Source of the DNA: Ktedonobacter sp. SOSP1-85
GTDB taxonomy: Bacteria > Chloroflexota > Ktedonobacteria > Ktedonobacterales > Ktedonobacteraceae
NCBI RefSeq assembly: GCF_016587415.1
Contig: NZ_BNJI01000001.1
Coordinates: 5,247,501-5,311,500 of the forward strand
Direction: 5' to 3'
DNA length: 64,000 nucleotides
The notes below the pieces were generated by a model. The model saw only the letters and a list, made by a program, of their open reading frames with translations, ran no database searches and was not told the origin of the DNA. This document shows positions 1-8,864 of the stretch, piece by piece. Every line of letters begins with the position of its first letter. Position 1 is the stretch's first letter. Position numbers and translations under genes: made by a program.

Positions 1-1
1 C

Positions 2-2554
2 AACACCTATGCATTTATCAGGCGATTGGCAGATGACCAGGAGCTTCTCCAGCAGCAGTTTGCGGATGGACAAGCACTAGGCCAGGTTGTTGCTCTCCAG
101 CCTGCCTTCTCTAATCCCCATCATGGCCGGCGTATGGCCATGGCCTTAACCTTTGCCTCGGGCCGCAAGCTGGTATATAAACCCAGGGACATTGGCATGG
201 AGGCGAGCTACTTTACCTTGCTTGCCTGGTGTAATGAGCAGGGCGTAGAGCCTCCCTTCAAAATTGTGACGGTCGTACCGCGCGGCTCTTACGGTTGGAT
301 GGAGTATGTCGCGCACGTCGAGTGTGAAAATGAGCGGGCGGGGCAGAACTTTTACCGGCGCGCAGGGATGCTGCTCTGCCTGGCGTATATGCTGGGAGGC
401 AAGCAGTGTTTCTACGATCACATCGTCGCGCATGGCGAACATCCCGTCCTGGTTGACGCGAGCGCTCTTCTCCAGCCCTTTGTCAACCCCGAGCCACGAG
501 AATTCCTTCCCGGCGCTAATTGGGAAGAGGGCACATACTCTGTCCTGCATACGGGTCTCCTTGCCAGTTGGGATCAACTTACTCCACATGATGGATCTTC
601 ACGAGCCGGGGAGATGTATATGGATATCAGCGGCTTTGGTCGGAGCAAGGAGGCGGCCACTCTCAAGTTTGAAGGTGTACATGAGTATCGTCCTTTGCAG
701 CTCAAATATGGGGTGGTGAAGATGCGTGAACGCGCGCATGTACCGAGGTATAATGGTCTCCCTTTGCGCCTGGAAGCGTATCGCGACATTCTCGCTACGG
801 GTTTTGTCGACATGTATCAGTGGTTGATGGGGAAACGTGAAACCCTGCTTACCCCTGGAAGTCCTCTCTACGCCTTTAGGGGGCGGTTCGCGCGTTTCGT
901 TTATCGCCCTGACCGGGCTTACCACGCGCTCTTTCAACAACTACTGCTCGCGGAGCACCTGTGCGATGGCGTGCAGCGACAGGTGCTCCTGGAGTCGCCG
1001 CGCCGACATCCCATCCCTGTCGAGTACTACCTGTGGGGACAGGGGGATCTCGCACACTGGCTGCCAGTCCAATGCGCCGAAGAGACGGCGCTTTTACGCG
1101 CAGATATGCCCTTTTTTACGGTGCCTACAGATAGTACCACGCTTTTCCTTGACGAGGCACAAAGCATCGCCGACTGTTTTTATCATTCCGGTTTTGCGCT
1201 GGTGCTTGAACGACTGCGGAACTTTGATATTGAGGATATGCGCCGCCAGGAGGGATTCTTGCTTGGAACGCTGGGAGAGAAGCGTGTTGCGCGTATATAT
1301 CACATCGACGGCGAGGAGCGCCAGGGAAGCCCTGATCTTGAGCGTGAGGTGCTTATCAGGCAGGCACTGGCTATCGCGGAACGCATTGCGGAGCAGGCCA
1401 TAGAACTGCCTCATGGCTGTATCACCTGGCTTGCGCCAGAGTACCAGATGCGCTCCAGGCGCTATCAGCTCCAGCCAGTCCGTTATAGCCTCCTGAATGG
1501 CCTGAGTGGAATCGCACTCTTTCTGGCCGCTACCGCCAAACTTTCAGGAAATGAGACCTATCATCGCCTGGCGCAGGGAGCCACTCTCACGCTGCGTCAA
1601 GCGTTGCAACATGAGGGCGAGACGCTCGCGCATGAAATGGGTATTGGTGGCACGCTTGGCCTGGGATCGCTGGTCTATACACTGACGCGCATGGCTCAAT
1701 TTCTAGACCTACCAGAACTCTACGTAGTAGCGACCCAGGCCGCGAGCCTGGTGACGCGTGAACGCATCGCACGCGATCTCGCGCTCGATGTTATCGCTGG
1801 TTCAGCCGGGGCTATTCTCGGTTTGCTGGCGCTCTATGAGGTGTCGCATGACCAGGAGATTCTGGAACGAGCCATCCTCTGTGCTCGGCATCTTCTGCGC
1901 CAGCGGACGGCCAGCACGGTCGGATGCCTCGCGTGGCCAACGCTGAACAAGCGACATTCTACAGGCTTTTCGCATGGAACGGCTGGTATCGTCTATGCCC
2001 TGACCAGGCTCTACGAGGTCACGCATGACCCCACTTTGTTAGAGGCGGGAAGGGAGGCCCTCGCCTACGAGGATGCAGCCTTTCTTCCCACCCTGGACAA
2101 CTGGGCCGAAGAACTCGTTGAAGAAGGAGCAGGTGAGCCAGTCGTGCTTTCAACCTGGTGTCATGGCGCTCCTGGCATTGGCCTCGCGCGCCTGGGCGGT
2201 CTGGGTTGTCTCGATAATGCACAGGTTCGACGCGATATTGAGGTCGCGTTGGGGACTACACAGAAGGCGGGGATCTATGGTGACGACCACATCTGTTGTG
2301 GCAACTTTGGTCGCGTCGAGATCTTGTGGACAGCGGCTCAACGCCTGAAACGTTCTGACCTGGCGGATGCCGCGCTTAGGCAGACGAAGGAGATATTGGC
2401 ACGCGCACAGCGTAGAGGTGGCCTGGCTCTGAACGACCTGTTGCCGAAATGGGTGCCCAACCCGGTCTTCTTTCATGGAACGGCAGGCATTGGCTATACC
2501 CTCTTGCACCTGGCCTCCCCACAGGAGCTTCCCTCGGTGCTGCTGTGGGAGTAG
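2..2554 (+). CDS. lanM: LanM-A, class II lanthipeptide synthetase with defective dehydratase and Cys3-zinc cyclase (5' partial)
   Basis: The frame is open to the left edge (reads NTYAFIRR before the first TTG at 26), so the N-terminus is outside the window. Residues here count from that TTG. Residues 1-400 match the LanM dehydratase domain: the lysine of LVYKP (K52) is present. The kinase-like motif DxHxxN is replaced by Q127-C-F129-Y-D-H132, and the following D-x-E reads D144-A-S146. The RxTxTY elimination motif reads RPDRAY. From about 480 the LanC-like cyclase is complete: FSHG (H650), WCHG (C712) and CCGN (C757, C758). The zinc ligands would be Cys-Cys-Cys instead of the usual Cys-Cys-His, as in ProcM-like enzymes. 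Family knowledge assigns the first domain to Ser/Thr phosphorylation and elimination and the second to thioether formation. I infer a cyclase-only enzyme working with LanM-B, which starts 57 bp downstream. Confidence 0.9.
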   Translation, partial: NTYAFIRRLADDQELLQQQFADGQALGQVVALQPAFSNPHHGRRMAMALTFASGRKLVYKPRDIGMEASYFTLLAWCNEQGVEPPFKIVTVVPRGSYGWMEYVAHVECENERAGQNFYRRAGMLLCLAYMLGGKQCFYDHIVAHGEHPVLVDASALLQPFVNPEPREFLPGANWEEGTYSVLHTGLLASWDQLTPHDGSSRAGEMYMDISGFGRSKEAATLKFEGVHEYRPLQLKYGVVKMRERAHVPRYNGLPLRLEAYRDILATGFVDMYQWLMGKRETLLTPGSPLYAFRGRFARFVYRPDRAYHALFQQLLLAEHLCDGVQRQVLLESPRRHPIPVEYYLWGQGDLAHWLPVQCAEETALLRADMPFFTVPTDSTTLFLDEAQSIADCFYHSGFALVLERLRNFDIEDMRRQEGFLLGTLGEKRVARIYHIDGEERQGSPDLEREVLIRQALAIAERIAEQAIELPHGCITWLAPEYQMRSRRYQLQPVRYSLLNGLSGIALFLAATAKLSGNETYHRLAQGATLTLRQALQHEGETLAHEMGIGGTLGLGSLVYTLTRMAQFLDLPELYVVATQAASLVTRERIARDLALDVIAGSAGAILGLLALYEVSHDQEILERAILCARHLLRQRTASTVGCLAWPTLNKRHSTGFSHGTAGIVYALTRLYEVTHDPTLLEAGREALAYEDAAFLPTLDNWAEELVEEGAGEPVVLSTWCHGAPGIGLARLGGLGCLDNAQVRRDIEVALGTTQKAGIYGDDHICCGNFGRVEILWTAAQRLKRSDLADAALRQTKEILARAQRRGGLALNDLLPKWVPNPVFFHGTAGIGYTLLHLASPQELPSVLLWE

Positions 2555-2610
2555 TCCACTTACGTAAAGCCATCCTGCCTTTTGTCTTGAAGGGAAAGAG
2601 GAACTAGCAT

Positions 2611-3513
2611 ATGGAAACAACACCAGTCCAAACAGACCAGGCAACAAGTCCTTTGTGGCAGGCTCCTGGCTGGTATAACGCCGCGCTATTAAGCGAGAGA
2701 ATTATATCATGTTTATGTACTGAGCCATCACCTGTGCCGGACCGGAGCAAACTTGAGCAGGCCCAGAAGAAATTTCAACGCTGGCGAGACCAGGCCCCCT
2801 TCAATACAGGGGCATTTTTCACCCAACGGCTGGAGATGGATGGCCTTACGGAAGAAGACCTGCTGACCCTGCTTGGCGAACCGCTTGAGTCTCTACAGGC
2901 CCGGCTCTCGCAACCCTATCCGCCTGAATGGTTGGTAGAATTGAGCAGCGCGCTTCTTGATCCTACGCCGGGCGAGGACATAGCGCGGCTGCTTGCCGAG
3001 GCGATGCCAGAGTCGGAGGCGGTTGCCTTCCTGTTGCCATTTACCTCACTGATGCGCCCGGGGATTGCGCGACTACGCGCGGGAATAGAGAAGCTTGCTC
3101 ATGGCTCTCTCCCCTTTGATCAGCAGCGTATCATGGAGCTTCTTCTGCCGAACTTTGTCCAGCAGATTATGCCTAAAATAAGCAAGACACTGGTCCTGGA
3201 ACTTAATATTGCGCGCCTACGAGGCCAGTTACAGGGTGAGACGCCGCAAGAGCGCTTCCATAGCTATATCCAGCGCCTGTGCCAACGTGAGCACCTGATC
3301 GCTTTTCTGCAGGAGTATTGCGTCCTGGCCCGGCAATTTCTTGTAGCCATGGATCGCTGGGTGCTATGCAGCCAGGAACTCGTATCTCGTCTCTGCGCGG
3401 ATTGGGACGAGATGTGCGCGCTCTTCTCTCCTCATAGCGAGCCTGGACAACTCGTCGAGATTGGGGGAGCGCGGGCGATACCCATCGTGGTGGACGCAGC
3501 GTCATGCTGCTGA
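2611..3513 (+). pseudogene. lanM: LanM-B N-terminal part, separated from the rest by a frameshift
   Basis: This 300-residue ORF has an RBS-like AGAGGAA before its ATG and resembles the N-terminal third of LanM enzymes (W-x-ALLSERI near residue 23, a helical region, and LLPFTSLMRPGIARLR near 140-155). It ends out of frame in IVVDAASCC. If one base is added in the G run at 3463-3467, the frame passes into the next ORF as GQLVEIGGSAGDTHRGGR. This has the same length and spacing as the matching stretch of LanM-A, GQVVALQPAFSNPHHGRR. The joined protein would be about 1,100 residues, normal for LanM. So this is one gene written in two frames: a real mutation, a phase-variable homopolymer, recoding, or a sequencing error. 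Confidence 0.85.
3463..3467 (+). other. Frameshift point in LanM-B (run of five G)
   Basis: The upstream frame (codons starting at 2611) and the downstream frame (3504) are joined without gap relative to LanM-A if this GGGGG run were six G. Homopolymer length change is the simplest explanation. A -1 ribosomal slip here is possible, but the codons att-ggg-gga are not a classical slippery heptamer. Confidence 0.7.
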
Positions 3514-5912
3514 AGTTCCGTTCTGGCTTGCAACTGGTGTACAAGCCAAAATCGCTGGCAATTGACGTGCATTTTCAACAACTGCTCCAATGGCTAAATG
3601 AGCAGGGTGAGGGGCCAGCGTTTCGTACCCTGAAACTTCTTGATCGCGAAACCTATGGTTGGTCGGAGTTTGTGACAACTCCTGAGTGCGGTTCTGAAGA
3701 AGAGGTAAAACGCTTTTTTGTACGGCAGGGGCGATACCTGGCTCTGCTCTATACCCTGGACGCCAGCGATTTTCACGGAGAAAATGTCCTGGCCGCAGGC
3801 GAGCATCCTGTCCTGGTGGACCTGGAGGCGCTCTTTCATCCTCGCTGGACCCTCGATGAGGATGGCGTGGCGAAGCGCCCAGCATTCCACATTCTTGATC
3901 ACTCTGTACGGCGTATCGCCCTGCTACCAGAGCGTTTCTGGTCCACAGAAGCCTTTGAGGGAGTTGACCTAAGCGGGTTAGGGAGTGGAGAGGGGCTGAG
4001 TCCTCACCCGGTTGCGCGCTGGGAAGACGTGGCGAGCGATGAGATGAAGCTGGTGCGTGAGCATATTGAGATGCGAGGCGGAAATAACCTCCCACGTCTC
4101 AATGGGCGTCCTATGCAGGCCGTTGACTACCTTGAATATATTGTGAGCGGTTTTCGCGCTATGTACCACTTCCTCGTGCGTCACCAGGAGCGTATTGCGC
4201 GTGAATACCTCTCGCTTTTCGCGCAGGATGAGATTCGCTTTGTGGCGCGCGCTACCAGGACCTATGGGATATTGCTTACCGAAAGCTTTCATCCCAATAT
4301 GCTGCGAGACGCGTTGAAGCGCGAACGCTTCTTTGATGGTTTGTGGACAGAGGTTGAGCAACAACCACTCCTGGCCAGTCTCATTGCCGCTGAGCGCGCG
4401 GACCTCTGGCAAGGCGATATCCCGATGTTTACAACGCGTCCAGCCAGTTGTGATCTCTTCACAAGCCAGGGCGAGCGCATTCCAGACTTCTTTGCCACTT
4501 CGAGCCTGGACATGGTCAGGCAGCGCCTTGCGTCTCTCGATGAGGAGGACCTGGAGCGGCAAATCTGGCTGATTCGTGCTTCATTTGCCAGTGTACCGCT
4601 CACGGCTCTTTCCATCTCTGGTGGGCAGCCTACCACCGGGCAGGCGTGCCCCTTCCCTGAGCGTGAGAGGCTACTCAGGGCGGCACAGGTGCTTGGAGAT
4701 CGCCTTTGCGCGAGCGCGATTGTGAAAGACGATATGGCGGATTGGATTGGACTCTCCTTCGTGATGGATCGTGACTGGGGTGTGGCACTGGCTGGAGCCG
4801 ATCTCTACAATGGCTTGCCAGGTATCATCCTCTTCTTGAGCTATCTGGGAGCACTCACCGAGAACGCACGCTATACGGAATTGGCCAGTTATGCCCTCAA
4901 GACGTTTCGCCGCGAGCTTGCCAGGCTTACAGTCCATCCCGACCGCTATTGCGTGGGAGGCTTCAATGGTTGGGGGTCAGGCATCTATCTCTTCACGCAA
5001 CTGGCTATCCTCTGGCGTGACTCCACCTTCTTACAGGAAGCGGAGCGCCTGGTTCAGTTGTTTCCAGACGTATTGAAGAAGGATGAGCGCTATGACCTGG
5101 TGGATGGGAGCGCCGGTGGGATTGCTAGTCTGCTGAGCCTCTATGCCATGGCGCCGACAGCAGAGGCACTGGCTATGGCTGAGCTTTGCGGCGATCACCT
5201 GCTGGCACAGGCTCAGCACAGTGCGCAAGGAGCAGGCTGGAAGACGCTGCGCCAGGAGGTTCCGCTGGCGGGTTTTGCGCGTGGAACAGCGGGGATTGTC
5301 TGGAGCTTGCTTCGCCTCTCGGAGGTGAGTGGTCAGCAACGTTTTCGGCAGGCTGCTCTGGCGGCACTTGCATACGAGCGTAGCCTGTATGTGCCGGAGG
5401 TGCGCAACTGGCGCAACCTGCGCCAGCAGCCAGGCTTCTCGGCACAGGCGCAGAGGTATGGGATGTCGTGGGCGCATGGTGCCCCTGGGATTGCGTTGGG
5501 GCGGCTCGCATCCTTGCGCTACCTTGACGATAACACGTTACGCCAGGAGATCACTGCTGCACTTGTCACCACCAGCGAGGAGGGTTTTGGGTATAGTCAT
5601 GAGCAGATTGGCCCTAATCACTCCCTGGCCCATGGCGACGCGGGCAACCTGGAGGCGCTCTTGCTAGCTGGACGGATACTGCGTGGTCCACTGGCCGAGG
5701 AATATAGCGCTCGACTGAACGTTGTCGCTACAAGCTTGCTCAGGAGTATCGAAGCCGGTACATTCCGTCCGGGTACTCCACACAACATTGAAGCGCCAGG
5801 GCTGATGATCGGATTAGCAGGCATTGGCTACGCCTTGCTCAGGCTTGCCGACCCGGGACGGGTACCATCTGTGCTCCTTCTGGAACCACCCGTTACTGCA
5901 GAAAGACCTTGA
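3504..5912 (+). CDS. lanM: LanM-B dehydratase and degenerate cyclase domains (frameshifted from its N-terminus)
   Basis: The frame is open from before 3465, and the ATG at 3504 is internal to the ancestral gene. Residues count from 3504. The dehydratase active site looks intact: LVYKPK, D89-F-H91-G-E-N94 (DxHxxN), D106-L-E108 and RATRTY. The C-terminal LanC-like half has lost its chemistry: the SHG histidine is Arg (FARG, R593), WCHG is WAHG (A657) and the second ligand motif is LAHG (A709, with H710 kept). The overall fold motifs (GTAG, GAPGI, GIGYALL) remain. I infer a dehydratase whose cyclase half is inactive or only structural, the mirror image of LanM-A. No LanA-like peptide is seen between 2555 and 2610 or just after the stop. 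Confidence 0.88.
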   Translation: MLLKFRSGLQLVYKPKSLAIDVHFQQLLQWLNEQGEGPAFRTLKLLDRETYGWSEFVTTPECGSEEEVKRFFVRQGRYLALLYTLDASDFHGENVLAAGEHPVLVDLEALFHPRWTLDEDGVAKRPAFHILDHSVRRIALLPERFWSTEAFEGVDLSGLGSGEGLSPHPVARWEDVASDEMKLVREHIEMRGGNNLPRLNGRPMQAVDYLEYIVSGFRAMYHFLVRHQERIAREYLSLFAQDEIRFVARATRTYGILLTESFHPNMLRDALKRERFFDGLWTEVEQQPLLASLIAAERADLWQGDIPMFTTRPASCDLFTSQGERIPDFFATSSLDMVRQRLASLDEEDLERQIWLIRASFASVPLTALSISGGQPTTGQACPFPERERLLRAAQVLGDRLCASAIVKDDMADWIGLSFVMDRDWGVALAGADLYNGLPGIILFLSYLGALTENARYTELASYALKTFRRELARLTVHPDRYCVGGFNGWGSGIYLFTQLAILWRDSTFLQEAERLVQLFPDVLKKDERYDLVDGSAGGIASLLSLYAMAPTAEALAMAELCGDHLLAQAQHSAQGAGWKTLRQEVPLAGFARGTAGIVWSLLRLSEVSGQQRFRQAALAALAYERSLYVPEVRNWRNLRQQPGFSAQAQRYGMSWAHGAPGIALGRLASLRYLDDNTLRQEITAALVTTSEEGFGYSHEQIGPNHSLAHGDAGNLEALLLAGRILRGPLAEEYSARLNVVATSLLRSIEAGTFRPGTPHNIEAPGLMIGLAGIGYALLRLADPGRVPSVLLLEPPVTAERP

Positions 5913-5925
5913 TAAGCGCTCTTAT

Positions 5926-5959
5926 GGTACAGGCCTTCTCCAAGAAGGAGGCCCGTACA
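5926..5959 (+). terminator. Hairpin after the lanthipeptide genes
   Basis: An imperfect inverted repeat with arms GTACAGGCCTTCT and AGAAGGAGGCCCGTAC lies 14 bp after the LanM-B stop. It lacks a clear T run, so it is a probable but not canonical terminator. The lipoprotein gene on the other strand converges on it. Confidence 0.5.
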
Positions 5960-6038
5960 CTATAAAGCATACTCTTTAATGGCTGTCCCATCTTGAAAGG
6001 GTGTTCTCTGCGCGCAGAAAAGCTATGCTCTAGCTTTC

Positions 6039-6680
6039 TCACAAATTATAAGCCACAACGAGGCATGGACCCTGGCCACCCTCTGTAAAAAGATTGGGTC
6101 CCCTTGTCCATGTACACCAATCGAAATGTTCGGGAATAATAGTGGATATGTTTCCTAAATCGTCATGATTGGTACAGTTTTGTGAGTAGAGATGTCCAGA
6201 GGTGATTTTTACAACGACCCCATAGATTCCATATCCTTTTGCCATGGGCGGGATTGTTAATCTAATGTTGCTGCCTGTTACTGACGTCATAGTCTTGCTT
6301 ACACTCTCGCTTTGCTGGTGAACGCTATCGTAGACGGCATTAGCTTGTACAATTGCCATCGGTACAAAGGCATTTCCAGTTATGACAGGAGCCTCACCCT
6401 TGACTTCCGCATGGAATTTCTGAATTTGAGTCTCACTACGTGAAATGGCCACAGACGCGCTATGAGTAGCGCTGAGGGTAAAGTCTGCATTATCAGCCGT
6501 GCCATTATAGGCAGATTCGAAATCGAGTACCTCTAATGCTTCGCCTCCATCCTTAACTTGATCATACACGTATTTGGGTTTACAGGAAGGCGCTGTTGTT
6601 TGTGACGAATCATCACCACAACCAAGCATTGGAAGAAGAATGAGAAGAAAGATGCAACCCAGCGGTAGAATATGTTTCAT
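6039..6680 (-). CDS. Secreted lipoprotein of unknown function
   Basis: The 213-residue product begins with a basic n-region, a hydrophobic stretch and a lipobox ending in MLGC (Cys21), so it should be lipid-anchored outside the membrane. The mature part is rich in Ser, Thr and Val and contains a Ser/Gln-rich helix-like segment (HQQSESVSKT). Four cysteines in the mature part (after SCKPK, SQNC, DWC and GPC) could form disulfides. No enzymatic motif was recognised. It follows the broken lipoprotein fragment at 6697-6957 by 16 bp on the same strand, so the two were probably one operon before the insertion of the TnpB element. Confidence 0.75.
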   Translation of the reverse strand: MKHILPLGCIFLLILLPMLGCGDDSSQTTAPSCKPKYVYDQVKDGGEALEVLDFESAYNGTADNADFTLSATHSASVAISRSETQIQKFHAEVKGEAPVITGNAFVPMAIVQANAVYDSVHQQSESVSKTMTSVTGSNIRLTIPPMAKGYGIYGVVVKITSGHLYSQNCTNHDDLGNISTIIPEHFDWCTWTRGPNLFTEGGQGPCLVVAYNL

Positions 6681-6696
6681 TGCTTGCCTCTACAAT

Positions 6697-6957
6697 CTAA
6701 TTTGCTGAAAAATCAATAGAAGCCTCATCATTATTGTTATATTCAGCTTTAATGCTGTATTTGCCCGCTGCATGGATATCGATGGATTTATTGTAAATGT
6801 GTTCTCCTTGCTGAATAGCCAGAGGTATACTGGTATCTTCTAGCACGCCACTATGCAATATTCTAAGTGTCACCAGAGCGTTTTTGTCTGTTGTATTTAC
6901 CGTGAAGACGACATATATTGTCTCTCCAACCCCAAAAGAGAATGCAACTGTTCCCAA
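6697..6957 (-). pseudogene. 3' part of a lipoprotein gene interrupted by the TnpB element
   Basis: The reading frame resembles a beta-rich extracellular domain (GVGETIYVVFTVNTTDK ... GKYSIKAEYNNNDEASIDF), but has no signal peptide and no credible start: the first possible start is a TTG at 6957, beside the left end of the TnpB element. The missing N-terminus with a lipobox is found on the same strand at 8331-8504, on the other side of the element. Joining codons for GENN from that piece to TVAFSFGVG here restores an uninterrupted frame of roughly 140 codons. The break points are inferred and could be off by several bases. Confidence 0.6.
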
Positions 6958-7075
6958 AAAAGTGGGAAAAAGGGATCAACCATGGGCAAGACGCCACACT
7001 TTCGAGCTTCTTGACAGATGAGAACGTTTGTCCTATACTTGAAAAGATAGTAGGCAAGAGAAAGAGCAGAACTGC

Positions 7076-8239
7076 ATGATTCGCGCCCATAAGATCAGAC
7101 TGCATCCCACACCTGAGCAGGCCAACGCCCTTGCTCGTGCCGCAGGCGTTGCTCGCTTTGTGTGGAATTGGGCGCTGGCCGAATGGAACCGCCAATACGA
7201 AGCCGGGGAGAAACCCACTGCCTTGAAACTCAAGAAGCAATTCAACGAGATCCGGCGGGTGCAATTCCCCTGGACATGGGAGGTAACGAAGAACGCCTCA
7301 GATCAGCCCTTTCTCGATCTAGGAAAAGCCTTCACCGCGTTTTTTGAAGGCAAAGCCAAACGCCCCAAGTTCAAGAGCAAGAAACAAAACAAAGCCTCCT
7401 TTTACCTTGCCAACGATCAATTCGAGGTGGGGGATCACCGCCTGTGGGTTCCTAAGCTCGGATGGGTCAACATGGCGGAAAATCTGCGCTTCAAAGGTCG
7501 CGTGACCGGAGCACGCATCACGAAAACAGCAGACTGGTGGTTTGTGTCTCTCCAGGTCGAACTCCCAGATGCGATCCCGACGAAGAAACCAGCCGCTGTT
7601 GGTATCGATGTCGGACTGAACCGATTGGCCACCTTGAGTACAGGAGAGGGAGTCGAGAACCAAGCCTTCCTCAAAACGGCGCTCAAAAAATTGCGTCAGG
7701 CCAATAAGCGACTGCATCGCCGCAAACCGGGATCAAAAAACCGCGAGAAAGCGCGTAGACAGGTGGCACGACTCCATTATCGTATTACCTCTCTGAGAGA
7801 TGATGTGTTCCACAAGCTCACAACCAAGCTTGCCAATTGCTATGGAAGCATTGGCATCGAAGACCTCAACCTCAAGGGACTGCTCAAGAATCGGCGGCTG
7901 TCTCGTTCGTTCTCTGACGCAGCATTGGGCAAGCTGCTCTCCCTGCTCGGGGCGAAGGTAGAGCAGCGGGGTGGACAGGTGATCAAGGTGGGACGCTTCT
8001 TTCCTTCGAGTAAGACCTGCCACTGCTGCGGCTGGAAGTGGGAAGCGATGACGCTCAAAGATCGCACCTTTGTCTGCCAGAATCCATCATGCCCCTATTT
8101 TCAGTTCCCGCAAGATCGCGATCAGAATGCGAGCCAGAATATCCTGCGGGAAGCCCTTCACTTGATCGGGCTCATTGACCAAGTCGTCAGCGGTATTGGC
8201 TCAGACGAGGACGTAAACTTGCCTGCGGACGCGGGGTAA
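7076..8239 (+). CDS. tnpB: TnpB, RNA-guided nuclease of IS605-type element
   Basis: The 387-residue protein has the OrfB/TnpB layout: N-terminal helix-turn-helix-like region starting IRAHKIRLHPTPEQ, RuvC-I with GIDVG (D178), RuvC-II with IGIEDLN (E262), a zinc finger (C315-x2-C318, C334, C339) and RuvC-III in DRDQNASQN (D347/D349). All catalytic acids are present, so it is probably active. The family cuts DNA guided by an omega RNA made from the 3' end of the gene and the right end of the element, which helps retain the element at the donor site. It lies alone, with no tnpA. Confidence 0.93.
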   Translation: MIRAHKIRLHPTPEQANALARAAGVARFVWNWALAEWNRQYEAGEKPTALKLKKQFNEIRRVQFPWTWEVTKNASDQPFLDLGKAFTAFFEGKAKRPKFKSKKQNKASFYLANDQFEVGDHRLWVPKLGWVNMAENLRFKGRVTGARITKTADWWFVSLQVELPDAIPTKKPAAVGIDVGLNRLATLSTGEGVENQAFLKTALKKLRQANKRLHRRKPGSKNREKARRQVARLHYRITSLRDDVFHKLTTKLANCYGSIGIEDLNLKGLLKNRRLSRSFSDAALGKLLSLLGAKVEQRGGQVIKVGRFFPSSKTCHCCGWKWEAMTLKDRTFVCQNPSCPYFQFPQDRDQNASQNILREALHLIGLIDQVVSGIGSDEDVNLPADAG

Positions 8240-8342
8240 GACCAAAAAGGCTTCAGCCTTGAGGCTCCTACGGATGAAACAGGAACAACAAAAGGTGTGG
8301 TAGAGCTATGCTTGCATATGTTTTACTACATTAATTGGAGCA
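8150..8342 (+). ncRNA. Candidate omega (re)RNA of the TnpB element
   Basis: In IS605-type elements the guide RNA scaffold covers the tnpB 3' end and the right end, and the guide is the first DNA past the element. This stretch holds the last tnpB codons and a perfect AAGGCT-TC-AGCCTT hairpin. The placement rests on family knowledge; no covariance search was possible. If the right end is correct, the present guide would begin near 8343 inside the lipoprotein fragment. Confidence 0.3.
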
Positions 8343-8504
8343 GTTATTCTCTCCTTGTACTGTATTTCCATGGGAATCAAAACCGCTACCTGTCTGGATC
8401 TTAGTGATGTGGTCGCCTGTTTTTGTTGTTGGGTCGCCACCACAGGCTGCAAGGGCGAACAGGACAAGAAAGAAGATACAAAATAACTTTATGTTGTCTT
8501 TCAT
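8331..8504 (-). pseudogene. 5' part of the interrupted lipoprotein gene
   Basis: Reading from the ATG at 8504, the first 23 residues form a signal peptide with lipobox LAAC (Cys21), then GGDPTTKTGDHITKIQTG and a stop 57 codons in, beside the right end of the TnpB element. Such a short product is unlikely to be the original gene. The continuation is the domain fragment at 6697-6957. The truncated product could still be made and anchored. Confidence 0.6.
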
Positions 8505-8864
8505 ATATTCTTTTACCTAGCTTTCTCTGCATGCTTGGGCTATTTCCAAACTTGCCTGGATCTGCTCAACAATCATAAACTCTGCCATAACTACCGTAAT
8601 TAAAGATGCCATATAAATCTAAGAATGTCAATTATTAATTCGACATTCTACCTATAGATTTTCAACATAAAGCATACGATCAAACACATTATGTTTAATA
8701 ACTAGATTAAAAAATAGTCATAAATAAGGTAGGACACCTAGGGGCCGCTATTTGATGAGATGCAAAAAAAGCCGTCTATCAGTACGTCTATCAATGTGTT
8801 GGCAGTTTTATTTGCCAGCAGGTTGAAAAGTCTCGCATCTTGTTTTGAGATAATAGGAGGTATC
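8505..8864. other. AT-rich intergenic region
   Basis: About 360 bp with low GC and no ORF of credible composition. It should hold the promoter of the split lipoprotein gene (minus strand) and that of the SPFH gene (plus strand). No clear operator or hairpin was seen. Confidence 0.5.

Larger units (their letters stand above)
6952..8342 (+). mobile_element. IS200/IS605-type element carrying tnpB only
   Basis: The limits are inferred from the two lipoprotein fragments that flank it. The left end has a small hairpin (CCCA-AAAAAG-TGGG) at about 6953-6966. The right end carries an AAGGCT/AGCCTT hairpin at about 8247-8262. There is no tnpA, so it would need a Y1 transposase in trans. Elements of this family make no target duplication, and none is seen. 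Confidence 0.6.

Noticed and set aside
2555..2610. Possible lanthipeptide precursor between the LanM genes
   Set aside because: The gap is only 56 bp, and neither it nor the 126 bp after LanM-B holds a leader-core peptide frame with a Cys/Ser/Thr-rich end.
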